Below, piece after piece: positions 25,648-34,581 of a DNA stretch of 64,000 nucleotides. The stretch lies in contig NZ_SKCD01000033.1 in the NCBI RefSeq assembly GCF_006542765.1, forward strand, positions 186,001 through 250,000, written 5' to 3'. How positions within the stretch are numbered: position 1 is the stretch's first letter; every line of letters starts with the position of its first letter. This DNA comes from Paenibacillus luteus. GTDB lineage: Bacteria > Bacillota > Bacilli > Paenibacillales > Paenibacillaceae. Under the pieces are notes generated by a model. That model searched no databases. It was given only the letters and a program-made list of their open reading frames with translations, and was not told where the DNA came from. A program made the position numbers and the translations under genes.

Positions 25648-28290
25648 ATGTCAGAAAATCAAACAACAACTGCAATGCCGACAACCTATGATCCGAAGGC
25701 AGCTGAGCAGAAATGGTACGATTACTGGATGCAGGGAAAATTTTTTGAGGCAGGCAAACGTCCGGATGCACAGACCTATACGATTGTCATCCCGCCTCCT
25801 AACGTTACCGGAATGCTGCATATCGGGCATGCGTTAGATTTTACCTTGCAGGATATATTGATCAGAACAAAGCGGATGCAGGGCTATGATGCGCTTTGGC
25901 TGCCAGGTACAGACCATGCAGGCATTGCGACTCAGACCAGAGTAGAGCAGAAACTGCGCGAGCAAGGAATCTCTCGATATGATCTTGGCCGGGAAGCTTT
26001 TCTGGAGAAGGTATGGGAGTGGAAGGACGAGTATGCGAACACGATTCGCGACCAATGGGCGAAGATGGGCCTATCTCTCGATTATTCGAGAGAACGGTTT
26101 ACGCTCGATGATGGACTGTCCAAAGCGGTACGTGAGGTGTTTGTTCGTCTCTATGACAAAGGGCTTATTTATCGTGGCAAAAAAATTATTAACTGGGACC
26201 CGGCAGCACGGACGGCGCTCTCGGATATTGAGGTTGAGCATAAGGAAATCAATGGCCATTTGTACCATTTGAAATATCCTCTCAAAGATGGCTCTGGATT
26301 TATTACGGTAGCGACTACGCGACCAGAGACGATGCTTGGCGATACGGCAGTTGCGGTTCATCCCGAAGATGATCGTTATAAGCACCTGATTGGGCAATTG
26401 ATCGTGCTTCCGGTTGTGGGACGCGAGATTCCGATTATAGCCGACGAATACGTAGACAAGGATTTTGGTTCAGGCGCTGTGAAAATAACGCCGGCGCATG
26501 ATCCGAATGACTTTGAAGTGGGTGAACGCCACAGCCTGCCTCAAATCATCGTAATGGATGAGACTGGTACCATGAATGCTGAAGCCGGTCCTTATCAAGG
26601 CATGGATCGCTTCGACTGCCGCAAGCAGCTGGTACAGGATCTGCAGGAGCAGGGCGTATGCGTGGAAATTGAGGATCATGTACATCAGGTCGGACACAGT
26701 GAGCGCAGCGGCGCCGTTGTTGAGCCATATCTTTCAACGCAATGGTTCGTTGCCATGAAGCCTCTTGCAGAAGCGGCGATTGCTGCTCAGAAGGCGGGCA
26801 AAGGCGTAAACTTTGTACCAGAGAGATTCGAGAAAATTTATTTGCACTGGATTGAGAATGTTCGCGATTGGTGTATTTCACGTCAGCTATGGTGGGGGCA
26901 CCGTATCCCGGCTTGGTATGATGAAGCAACGGGTGAGATGCATGTCTCACGCGAGGATTTGGCTGGTGACCACCTAAGTCAGGACAATGACGTGCTGGAT
27001 ACTTGGTTCAGCTCTGCGCTGTGGCCGTTCTCTACGCTAGGCTGGCCGGATCAAACCGAGGATCTGAAACGTTTCTATCCAACAGATGTCCTCGTGACCG
27101 GTTATGATATTATTTATTTCTGGGTTGCTCGGATGATCTTTACAGCGCTAGAGTTTACGGAGCAATCTCCGTTCAAGGACGTGCTCATTCATGGCCTTGT
27201 TCGCGATTCCGATGGCCAAAAGATGTCCAAGTCGAAGGGCAATGGCGTTGATCCGCTTGAAGTGATCGAGAAATACGGCGCGGATGCCATGCGTTATATG
27301 ATTTCGACAAGCAGCACGCCAGGTCAAGACTTGCGTTTCCGTTGGGAGAAGGTCGAGCAGGCCCGCAACTTCGCGAACAAGATCTGGAACGCGTCGCGCT
27401 TTGCGCTGATGAATCTGGAAGGCGTGAAGGCAGAGGATATCGATATTACGGTTAGTCTTGGCACAGCGGATCGCTGGATTCTGCACCGTTTGAACGAAAC
27501 GGTTCGTGACGTGACCCGTTTGATTGAAAGCTATGAGTTCGGCGAGACCGGACGTATTTTATATAACTTTATTTGGGATGATCTATGCGATTGGTACATT
27601 GAATTCGCAAAGCTTAGCCTATATGGTACAGAAGAAGCAGCCAAAAAGGCAACACAATCTGTGCTTGCTTATGTACTCGACCGCACACAGCGCCTGATTC
27701 ACCCGTTCATGCCGTATATCAGTGAAGAGATTTGGCAGCATTTGCCGCATACGGGCGACACGATTACTCTAGCGGAATGGCCGGTGTATGACAAGGCGCT
27801 TGAGGCACCGGAAGCAGTGAAAGAGATGGAACTGCTGATGGAAATGATCCGTGCGGTGCGCAATATCCGTGCAGAAGTGAACGTTCCGATGAGCAAGAAA
27901 ATCGAAATGATGATCAAACCTTCGAGTGAAGCGGAGGCTGCGATTCTCTCTCGCAATGAAGAGTTTATTAAGCGTTTTTGCGGTACGTCTAAGCTGGAGA
28001 CAGGCTTGCATGTCGGTGCGCCTGACAAAGCGATGACCGCCATTCTGACAGGAGCAGAGCTTTATCTGCCGCTTGCTGGCTTGATCGACATCGCGCAGGA
28101 AATTGCACGTCTGGAGAAAGAGCATCAGCACTTGAACACCGAGGTGGAGCGGGTAGAGAAGAAGCTTGGCAATGAAGGCTTCGTTGCGAAGGCACCGGCT
28201 AAGGTTATTGATGAGGAACGTGCCAAAATGAATGATTATGCAGATAAACGCGAGAAGGTATTGGCTAGAATCGCCGAATTGCGTGGCTAA
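25648..28290 (+). CDS. valS: Valyl-tRNA synthetase
   Basis: The 880-residue class I synthetase has HIGH at 58-61 (PPPNVTGMLHIGHAL) and KMSKS at 525-529 (DGQKMSKSKGNGVDP). It contains an editing domain and the C-terminal coiled-coil arm (ARLEKEHQHLNTEVERVEKK) typical of ValRS. ATG 25648 is chosen over 25639 because GGAGG at 25634 is then 9 bp away. A T-box controls it. Confidence 0.97.
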   Translation: MSENQTTTAMPTTYDPKAAEQKWYDYWMQGKFFEAGKRPDAQTYTIVIPPPNVTGMLHIGHALDFTLQDILIRTKRMQGYDALWLPGTDHAGIATQTRVEQKLREQGISRYDLGREAFLEKVWEWKDEYANTIRDQWAKMGLSLDYSRERFTLDDGLSKAVREVFVRLYDKGLIYRGKKIINWDPAARTALSDIEVEHKEINGHLYHLKYPLKDGSGFITVATTRPETMLGDTAVAVHPEDDRYKHLIGQLIVLPVVGREIPIIADEYVDKDFGSGAVKITPAHDPNDFEVGERHSLPQIIVMDETGTMNAEAGPYQGMDRFDCRKQLVQDLQEQGVCVEIEDHVHQVGHSERSGAVVEPYLSTQWFVAMKPLAEAAIAAQKAGKGVNFVPERFEKIYLHWIENVRDWCISRQLWWGHRIPAWYDEATGEMHVSREDLAGDHLSQDNDVLDTWFSSALWPFSTLGWPDQTEDLKRFYPTDVLVTGYDIIYFWVARMIFTALEFTEQSPFKDVLIHGLVRDSDGQKMSKSKGNGVDPLEVIEKYGADAMRYMISTSSTPGQDLRFRWEKVEQARNFANKIWNASRFALMNLEGVKAEDIDITVSLGTADRWILHRLNETVRDVTRLIESYEFGETGRILYNFIWDDLCDWYIEFAKLSLYGTEEAAKKATQSVLAYVLDRTQRLIHPFMPYISEEIWQHLPHTGDTITLAEWPVYDKALEAPEAVKEMELLMEMIRAVRNIRAEVNVPMSKKIEMMIKPSSEAEAAILSRNEEFIKRFCGTSKLETGLHVGAPDKAMTAILTGAELYLPLAGLIDIAQEIARLEKEHQHLNTEVERVEKKLGNEGFVAKAPAKVIDEERAKMNDYADKREKVLARIAELRG

Positions 28291-28321
28291 CGCTGCAAAC
28301 ACGGAAGAAGGATCGATAAGA

Positions 28322-29707
28322 ATGACGGATCATACGATAGAGCAGCGGCCATCCGTGCCGCTGCAATCCTACCGCGAAGCGGTAGACTGGATAACAGGGC
28401 TTATTCCGTTTGGCATTCGCCCGGGTCTGGAGAGAATCGAGAAGCTGATGGAGCTTCTTGACAATCCGCATCGGAGACTAAAATTTATTCATATCGCGGG
28501 AACGAACGGCAAAGGGTCAACCTGTGCTTATTTGACTAGCGTTCTCTTGAAAAGCGGATATGATGTCGGTACATTTACGTCGCCGTATATCACCAAGTTT
28601 ACTAACCGTTTCCAATATAACGGCATGGATATTGACGAAGAAACGCTGCTCCGGCTTGCAAATGAGCTGAAGCCTCAGGTCGAAGCGATTGCAGAGACAG
28701 AGCTTGGCTCTCCGACTATGTTTGAGGTGTCCACGGCGCTTGCAGTACTGTTCTATGCCAAGGTTACCTATCCTGACTATGTCGTTTGGGAAACAGGGCT
28801 TGGCGGCCGTTTGGACGTGACCAATATTGTGCAGCCGGTCGTTACGGTGATTACGAATATCGGTCACGATCATATGGATCGGCTAGGCGATACGATTGCA
28901 GCTGTGGCGAGCGAGAAAGCCGGCATTATCAAAGCGGGCATTCCTGTGATAAGCGCGGTTGAGCAGCCGGATGCGATCGAGGTCATCAAGCGCACGGCAG
29001 CCGAGAAGAAGAGCACGCTCTATTTGCTGGGCGAACAGTTTCATATTGAAGCACTGTCGGTTAAGGAAAATGAGCAGACATTCCGCTTCCATAACTTATT
29101 CCGCAGCATTGAGCCGTTGACGATCACGCTTAACGGCGCGCATCAGCGTACGAATGCAGCGGTTGCTGTTATGACGTTGGAGGTACTTCGTCAATATAAT
29201 GCGCTGGTCGTCGAGGATGATGCTTTGGCGGAGGGCTTACATGCTGCGGCTTGGCCGGGACGTCTGGAGATGGTATCGCAGCAGCCTCGCATTCTGATTG
29301 ATGGGGCACATAATCCTGAGGGCGCTGAAACGCTCGCGGAAGCATTAAAAAATACGTATAAGTATGATCGTTTACATCTTATGATGGGTATGCTGGAGAA
29401 TAAGAATCATCAGGATGTTCTTAAGCATATACTACCAATAGTGGATACGCTTATTGTGACCGAGCCTGATTTTCGCATGAAGAAAGAAGCGCGTGCTTTA
29501 GCCGATTTAGTGCTGGAAATGAAGCAGCAGCATCCCGACCAGCATGCTTTCGAACTGATAGTCGAACAGAATTGGCAAACCGCATTACAAAAATTACAAC
29601 AGTTAACCGGGGAAACAGACCTTGGGGTCGTAACAGGCACGCTTTATTTAATCGCTGATGTTCGCTCCCGCATTTTGTATAACTCGGATTCTGAAAAAGG
29701 TTGGTGA
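28322..29707 (+). CDS. folC: Folylpolyglutamate synthase / dihydrofolate synthase
   Basis: The 461-residue Mur-ligase-type ATPase has P-loop GTNGKGST at 60-67, FTSPYITKFTNRFQYNG, and IDGAHNPEGAETLAEAL near the C-terminal domain. It adds glutamate to (dihydro)folates. ATG 28322 follows GAAGAAGG; the open frame upstream runs inside valS and lacks family similarity. It sits 31 bp after valS, as in B. subtilis, but comC is not downstream. Confidence 0.95.
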   Translation: MTDHTIEQRPSVPLQSYREAVDWITGLIPFGIRPGLERIEKLMELLDNPHRRLKFIHIAGTNGKGSTCAYLTSVLLKSGYDVGTFTSPYITKFTNRFQYNGMDIDEETLLRLANELKPQVEAIAETELGSPTMFEVSTALAVLFYAKVTYPDYVVWETGLGGRLDVTNIVQPVVTVITNIGHDHMDRLGDTIAAVASEKAGIIKAGIPVISAVEQPDAIEVIKRTAAEKKSTLYLLGEQFHIEALSVKENEQTFRFHNLFRSIEPLTITLNGAHQRTNAAVAVMTLEVLRQYNALVVEDDALAEGLHAAAWPGRLEMVSQQPRILIDGAHNPEGAETLAEALKNTYKYDRLHLMMGMLENKNHQDVLKHILPIVDTLIVTEPDFRMKKEARALADLVLEMKQQHPDQHAFELIVEQNWQTALQKLQQLTGETDLGVVTGTLYLIADVRSRILYNSDSEKGW

Positions 29708-29714
29708 ACCGTCT

Positions 29715-31109
29715 TTGAATACGGCAGAACACGTTCATTTCATCGGAATCGGCGGTTACGGAATGAGTGCCATCGCCCGCGTTATGCTGGAGATGGGCTA
29801 TAAGGTGACTGGGTCCGATGTCGCGCGTCAAGAATTAACAGAGAAACTTGCTGCAAATGGTGCCAGCATCTATATCGGGCATCAGCCTGAGCATGTGAAC
29901 GGTGCGGATTTGGTCGTTTATTCTACAGCACTCTCTAAGGATAACGTTGAACGGAAGGCAGCTGAGGAGCTTAACATTCCTGTCCTGCACCGCTCACAAA
30001 TGCTGGCGAGATTGATGAACGCAGGCAAGGGAGTTGCAGTTGCAGGCGCACATGGCAAGACGACAACCTCATCCATGATTGCTCTTGTTATGGAAGCATG
30101 CGATGCTGATCCGACCTATATTATCGGTGGCGAAATCGTTAATGTAGGTACAAATGCAAAAGCGGGCAAGGGAGAGTACGTTGTGGCTGAAGCGGATGAA
30201 AGTGATGGCTCGTTCCTCCACTATCACCCTACGCTTGCGATTGTGACTAATATCGAACCGGATCATCTTGAAAATTATGACGGCGATTTCGGCAAGCTCA
30301 AGGCTGCTTATGTGCAGTTTTTGCAGCAGGTGAAATCGGACGGAAAAGCTATTGTATGCGCGGATGACGAGACGGTTAACGAATTGATACCGCTAGTGTA
30401 TAAAGGCAATATCGACAAATCGCAATTAGTCACCTACGGAATTGACGGCGAGGCTGATTATAAAGCTCAGGATATCGTGCTGGGGGATCGCAAAATATCC
30501 TTTACCATGTCGCATCACGGTACGGAACTCGGTCATGTGGAACTTTCGGTTCCCGGACTTCACAACGTGTATAATGCGATGGCGACGATCATTACCTGCC
30601 TTGAAGCAGGCTTGTCCTTTGATAAAATCGCAGTTGCAATCCAATCCTTCAGAGGAGCGAAGCGCCGGTTCCAGGTGCTTGGCGAAGTAAACGATATTTT
30701 GGTTATCGATGATTATGCTCACCATCCGACCGAAATTCGAGCAACGATCAGCGCAGCCAAAGCAACGGGCAAACGCATTATAGCGGTATTTCAGCCACAG
30801 CGCTATACGCGGACCTTTTTCTTGTTCGAGCAATTCAGCCGGGCGTTTCCTGAGGCGGATCAGGTTATCATTACGGATATTTACTCGCCAGCAGGAGAGC
30901 TTCAGATCGAAGGCGTGAATTCACACAAGCTGGTGGAGCTCATTAAGAGCAACAGTAATATAAATACCGAGTACTTGCCGACGAAAGAAGAGGTACTCGC
31001 CTACTTGACTGAACGGGTCGCGCCAGGCGATCTTGTCATCACGATGGGAGCAGGAGACATTTGGAAGGTAGCAGATTCGCTGGCCAAATCGTTGAAAGCA
31101 AACCAATAA
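29715..31109 (+). CDS. murC: UDP-N-acetylmuramate-L-alanine ligase
   Basis: The 464-residue protein has the Rossmann start VHFIGIGGYGMSAIARVM, the ATP loop GAHGKTTT at 111-118, EADESDGSFLHY, and DDYAHHPTEIRATI in the C-terminal domain. It adds L-Ala to UDP-MurNAc in peptidoglycan synthesis. No ATG fits; TTG 29715 gives the family N-terminus and has GGTGA upstream. The gene starts 7 bp after folC. A terminator ends the valS-folC-murC unit. Confidence 0.95.
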   Translation: MNTAEHVHFIGIGGYGMSAIARVMLEMGYKVTGSDVARQELTEKLAANGASIYIGHQPEHVNGADLVVYSTALSKDNVERKAAEELNIPVLHRSQMLARLMNAGKGVAVAGAHGKTTTSSMIALVMEACDADPTYIIGGEIVNVGTNAKAGKGEYVVAEADESDGSFLHYHPTLAIVTNIEPDHLENYDGDFGKLKAAYVQFLQQVKSDGKAIVCADDETVNELIPLVYKGNIDKSQLVTYGIDGEADYKAQDIVLGDRKISFTMSHHGTELGHVELSVPGLHNVYNAMATIITCLEAGLSFDKIAVAIQSFRGAKRRFQVLGEVNDILVIDDYAHHPTEIRATISAAKATGKRIIAVFQPQRYTRTFFLFEQFSRAFPEADQVIITDIYSPAGELQIEGVNSHKLVELIKSNSNINTEYLPTKEEVLAYLTERVAPGDLVITMGAGDIWKVADSLAKSLKANQ

Positions 31110-31115
31110 ACAGCT

Positions 31116-31157
31116 AGTGCCCGATTGTTTCTTCATTGAAACATCGGGCACTTTTTT
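31116..31157 (+). terminator. Rho-independent terminator after murC
   Basis: AGTGCCCGAT(T)GTTTC pairs with GAAACATCGGGCACT, followed by TTTTTT. Confidence 0.93.
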
Positions 31158-31318
31158 GTTTTTGCAGCAAAGATTGGGGTTGAAAATGTAGTACATAAAA
31201 TCATATAGCAGGAGGTTGATAAGTGTTAAACTGTTGATGGATGATAATAGAATGTCTGTGGGCTAGTCTTCGCATGTGCCGTCTGGGGCAAAAAGATTGC
31301 AGGGAGGATAAAACACAA

Positions 31319-31486
31319 ATAAATGCTACTTTTTTTCAACGAATCAAAGCTTTTATGCTCGATTACCTTTTGATATTTGCCTATTTAATTGCTCTCTTTA
31401 TTTTAAGTGTATTTTTGTTTCCATCATACGATATGGCAGCCAAAACACAGGTGGTTAAAGTCAATTCTAAACCTTTTGCAGGATAA
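31319..31486 (+). pseudogene. RDD-family membrane protein remnant
   Basis: The frame encodes ATFFQRIKAFMLDYLLIF followed by a hydrophobic stretch and LFPS, like the first transmembrane helix of RDD-domain proteins (usually 130-200 residues). It stops after about 55 residues, with no second or third helix. AGGGAGG at 31301-31307 is well placed, but the codon at the expected start (31319) is ATA; the first in-frame ATG is inside the helix. Lost start and lost C-terminus suggest a decayed gene. A short expressed peptide cannot be excluded. Confidence 0.5.
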
Positions 31487-31510
31487 AGCTGGGATAGGGT
31501 GGTGGAGTGC

Positions 31511-32140
31511 ATGTCTAAAGGATTAGAACTGAATGGTTTGTTGGAAACAAGTAACCAGGAGCATATGGAAGCTGAGTTGCTGAAAATGAATTCCTTGATT
31601 TCGAAGATGGACACAGGTGAGCAGTTAGGATTAGCTGGAGAGTTATCCAATATTGGATTGAGAAGGTTATACGCTCTAATGAACCACACGGTGATGGTTC
31701 AGGGTGCAAAGGAGCATCTTGCCTACGCTTATTTCGTAGATAGGATCAAACAGCAGGGACTGGATGATGATCTCTTAGCGGAATTGCTTCAGGCTTATTC
31801 CGAGACGGAATTTATAGCGATAGCAAGTATACTAATTGATGCTTTAAAACGTGATGTGATGACGGTGTTTCAGCTAGTGGCTGCGGAGAAAACAGTTTTT
31901 GATCAGACCTTTTTGAAAGAAGCAACCGCATTTAAATATAGGGAGGCTGCTAAAGCAGGCTTGCACTTAAATAGAGAAGATATAAAGATACTGCTGAATC
32001 TGAGAGCCTATTCAACCTTAGCTTTTGTGTTAGACGAGAAAGCGGTTGCCCAAGCCGCATTAGACTTATTGCATGAACCCATTGACGGCGAGAAGGACAA
32101 AAAAATGAAACGAGCCTTATTCCAGAAAGCAAACCGTTGA
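31511..32140 (+). CDS. Hypothetical helical protein
   Basis: The 209-residue product is soluble, almost wholly alpha-helical in composition and rich in Leu, Glu, Lys and Ala. It contains no Trp and no recognised motif. GGTGGTGGAG precedes ATG 31511. Sequence such as NREDIKILLNLRAYSTLAFVLDEKA suggests repeated helical pairs, but I see no clear repeat period. The gene is more AT-rich than its neighbours and sits in an accessory-looking patch between murC and a spoIIB-like gene. Function unknown. Confidence 0.7.
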   Translation: MSKGLELNGLLETSNQEHMEAELLKMNSLISKMDTGEQLGLAGELSNIGLRRLYALMNHTVMVQGAKEHLAYAYFVDRIKQQGLDDDLLAELLQAYSETEFIAIASILIDALKRDVMTVFQLVAAEKTVFDQTFLKEATAFKYREAAKAGLHLNREDIKILLNLRAYSTLAFVLDEKAVAQAALDLLHEPIDGEKDKKMKRALFQKANR

Positions 32141-32144
32141 ACTG

Positions 32145-32172
32145 GCACCCCGCACCCCGCACCCGCACCCCT
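32145..32172 (+). repeat. GCACCCC heptamer tandem repeat
   Basis: Four copies of GCACCCC (the third lacks one C) begin 5 bp after the stop of the 31511 gene. This slippage-prone tract could vary in copy number. Confidence 0.8.
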
Positions 32173-32512
32173 TAACTTTACGGCAAGTAACTGAAGAATG
32201 TTATGTCGAGAATTGCTGGATGCTTCGCTCAGCTGTGGCGTTGCAAGGAATCAACAGAAAAAAATCCTGTTAATAGCCTTCAGTTGTTGGAATGTATACG
32301 CTTAACGGGAACATATCCACTAGCGGTGCATTAAACCTGTAATAGTCTTGTAGGCATCTAAGTTTGTTCATTAATTCACAAACTTTTAAGTTTCAAATGT
32401 TTATACTACGCCAACTTAAAGCGTGTCCCGTAGGGACGAAAGCGATCCATAAGCAAAAGTAGAAATGATGCTACCTTGTCACTAAAATGTTATTCCAGTT
32501 GCGGGTGTCCAG

Positions 32513-32550
32513 AGGGTGCAACCCTTGGGGCCCTCCCTTGGAAGGGAGGG
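32513..32550. repeat. G/C-rich palindromes
   Basis: AGGGT-GCA-ACCCT (32513-32525) is followed by CCCTCCCTT-GG-AAGGGAGGG (32531-32550), a perfect 9-bp stem. No T-run follows, so it is not an ordinary terminator. It looks like an intergenic palindromic repeat. Confidence 0.7.
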
Positions 32551-32563
32551 TTTGGGTGGGTTC

Positions 32564-32617
32564 GAACGCCTTAGAAGGTTGGTTTGAATTGAACGCCTTT
32601 AAAGGTTGGTTAGATTT
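32564..32617. repeat. Two 27-nt direct repeats
   Basis: Two adjacent units start GAACGCCTTNNAAGGTTGGTT (32564 and 32591). Each contains an internal CCTTNNAAGG palindrome. A partial third (TTTGAAGGTT) follows. Confidence 0.75.
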
Positions 32618-32717
32618 GAAGGTTCAGCAGAAAAAGTGACACTTCTCCACTCCCGGTCTAAATCTCTTAAATGTCTCATAGAATAATGCTAGATGAAAGG
32701 GACAAGGAGTGGATGAT

Positions 32718-34223
32718 ATGACGCAAAAAAATCGTATAACCTACCGTTTTGACAGGCATGGGCAGACCGTGAATAAAGAAATCGACAGCTTCAATGACCT
32801 ACAGGAGGCTTCCGAGCAAAAAATAAATCCACCGAGCAGCACGGCACATCCTAACAGTAAACCAGCGAAAATAAATGTCATACCCTTATATCCGTCCACC
32901 GATCAGCACGCAATTAGCGAAGTAAGTCCTTGGAACAGCCCGTTTCAAGAGGACATCGTCGCTCTGGAGCAGCTAATCCGCAATACGGACAGTACCCCAT
33001 CGAATTCACCACTATCTGCACCTAAGCCTGTCGCTGCGCCTTCTTTGCCTAAGAAGGCGATAAAGCAGGACAAACCTCGGCAGCCGGTAATGCAAGAGTC
33101 ATTTTCTCAGGAGGTTGTGCCACCAAAAGAAAAGATCATAATCGCTTCCCAAAAATTAAAATCAGTTCGTTCCGAGGCAAAGGAGGGGGCTGCGTCAGCC
33201 GGTGGGAATGACATTCCCGTTCATGAAGATTATCCCCCGGTGCAATCCTATGAAGAGGAGTTTTTATACGACGAGCCGAAAAGAAGCAAAGCCCAGTATT
33301 CGAGAATAAAGAGAATCGGAGGAACGCCTTCTTGGTTTAATGTGTTCTTGTCGGTTACTGCCGCGCTTGCTACAGGAGCGTTATTCGGCTATTTACTTTT
33401 ATCTTTGTTTACAGGAGCCAGCATTTGGCCTGGAGGCTCGGGTGAAAATCCGGATTCGCTGCCAGTGAACGGCGGTATAGTTACGGGCAATAAGGACGAT
33501 GGCAGCAATACGGAAGCTGGGAAAGGCACGGAACAAACCGGAACGGAAGCGGATAACCCGCCTGCAGCTAAGCCGAATTCAAATGCAGCGATGGTCAGTC
33601 TCAAAGGACTGGATCAAACGTATTTCATGCTTCAGTTTGGCGTTTTCAGCAACACGGAAGGGAGAGACGCTGCGCTTGCACAGCTGGCCGAGAAGGGACT
33701 AGCGGGTGCTGCTCTGACCAGCGCTGCTGATTACCGCGTATATGCAGGGCTTGCGGGCAATCAGAGCAAAGCAAAAGCGATCCGCGCGCTGCTTCCTGAT
33801 CTGGATCTTTATATCAAAGAAATTAAGATAGCAACGCCTACGCATTTTCCTTTTAATGGAGAGCAATCGGTGGCACAGTCTTTCTTTGATCAAACGGCTT
33901 TGCTCGTCCAAATGTTGGATGAATTAACATTGGCTCAGCTGGAACAGCCTTCGTTAACAGCCCTAAGCGAATCGGCTGCAGCCTCTTGGAAGACTGAACA
34001 TCAAAAATGGACCGAAAATGCAGCAACCGTGCGAATAGGTATAGTTGACGCGGCGGGCAAGGCTTATCTGGATAAAATAAATCAAGCGGTTAATAAGGCT
34101 GCCAAGGCGATGACAGAGTACAATTTTAAACCCTCGCATACCCATTTATGGTCTGCACAGATGGGAGTAATGGAAGCGATTCTGACACAAAAAGAATGGT
34201 TTGAGACCATCAGCGCATTGTAA
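32718..34223 (+). CDS. SPOR-domain membrane protein, SpoIIB-like
   Basis: The 501-residue protein has a short N-terminal region (ITYRFDRHGQTVNKEIDSF), a long Pro/Ser/Lys-rich cytoplasmic part, one membrane helix (about 206-232), a Gly/Asn/Glu-rich linker and a SPOR domain (about 300-370, YFMLQFGVFSNTEGRDAALAQ). A helical C-terminal region follows. B. subtilis has spoIIB (SPOR domain, septal peptidoglycan during engulfment) at exactly this place before maf-radC-mreB, so orthology is likely, though this protein is longer. ATG 32718 has AAGGAG 8 bp upstream. Confidence 0.7.
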   Translation: MTQKNRITYRFDRHGQTVNKEIDSFNDLQEASEQKINPPSSTAHPNSKPAKINVIPLYPSTDQHAISEVSPWNSPFQEDIVALEQLIRNTDSTPSNSPLSAPKPVAAPSLPKKAIKQDKPRQPVMQESFSQEVVPPKEKIIIASQKLKSVRSEAKEGAASAGGNDIPVHEDYPPVQSYEEEFLYDEPKRSKAQYSRIKRIGGTPSWFNVFLSVTAALATGALFGYLLLSLFTGASIWPGGSGENPDSLPVNGGIVTGNKDDGSNTEAGKGTEQTGTEADNPPAAKPNSNAAMVSLKGLDQTYFMLQFGVFSNTEGRDAALAQLAEKGLAGAALTSAADYRVYAGLAGNQSKAKAIRALLPDLDLYIKEIKIATPTHFPFNGEQSVAQSFFDQTALLVQMLDELTLAQLEQPSLTALSESAAASWKTEHQKWTENAATVRIGIVDAAGKAYLDKINQAVNKAAKAMTEYNFKPSHTHLWSAQMGVMEAILTQKEWFETISAL

Positions 34224-34284
34224 ACGAATAGCATCATGCGTATAATGGACGTAGGTGTCATTTCATGGCGAGAGGCGTTGAAAA

Positions 34285-34527
34285 ATGAAGAAAAACGGCT
34301 GGATTCTTCTCATTTTTATCATATTTGGCTTATTAGCTGGCGCACTGGTTGCGCGATGGCTGGCTCCAGTTCAAGGCATTTCATTTTTGACGAAACCGAT
34401 CGAAGCCTCGTGGTCTCCTGCCATAGATTTATATGTTCTAAGCTTCAACCTGTCATTACATCTTCAATTCAGTTTATTTAGTTTGATTGGAGCAATTATT
34501 GCCATTTGGTTATACCGCAAAATGTAA
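34285..34527 (+). CDS. DUF4321 small membrane protein
   Basis: The 80-residue product has two hydrophobic helices (about 5-25 and 55-76). The pattern GLLAGALVARWLAPVQGISFLTK in the first half and a final IWLYRKM match the DUF4321 family found before maf in Paenibacillus-type genomes. GAGAGGCG precedes the ATG. Function unknown. Confidence 0.78.
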   Translation: MKKNGWILLIFIIFGLLAGALVARWLAPVQGISFLTKPIEASWSPAIDLYVLSFNLSLHLQFSLFSLIGAIIAIWLYRKM

Positions 34528-34581
34528 CGCAGCGGTTATGGATCAATGGAGGAAAGCACGAAGGAGCGCAGCATTTATTTT

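Larger units (their letters stand above)
32141..32717 (+). other. 577-bp noncoding, repeat-rich stretch
   Basis: No convincing gene is present. From 5' to 3' it holds a GCACCCC tandem run, a weak AACAG/CTGTT hairpin near 32260, G/C palindromes at 32513-32550, two 27-nt direct repeats at 32564-32617, and the promoter region of the next gene. The AT-rich middle shows nothing I can name. Confidence 0.7.

Noticed and set aside
28232..28321. Upstream extension of folC overlapping valS
   Set aside because: The additional 30 residues are valS codons in another frame; a ribosome binding site stands before ATG 28322.
31241..31486. 81-residue gene from 31241
   Set aside because: The first 26 residues lack any family likeness and have no ribosome binding site; the real ancestral start was probably at 31319, so it is listed as a remnant.
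32141..32717. Group II intron or insertion-sequence remnant in the noncoding patch
   Set aside because: GTGTCCCGTAGGGACGAAAG near 32425 looked intron-like, but I found no domain V hairpin, reverse transcriptase frame, terminal inverted repeats or target duplication.
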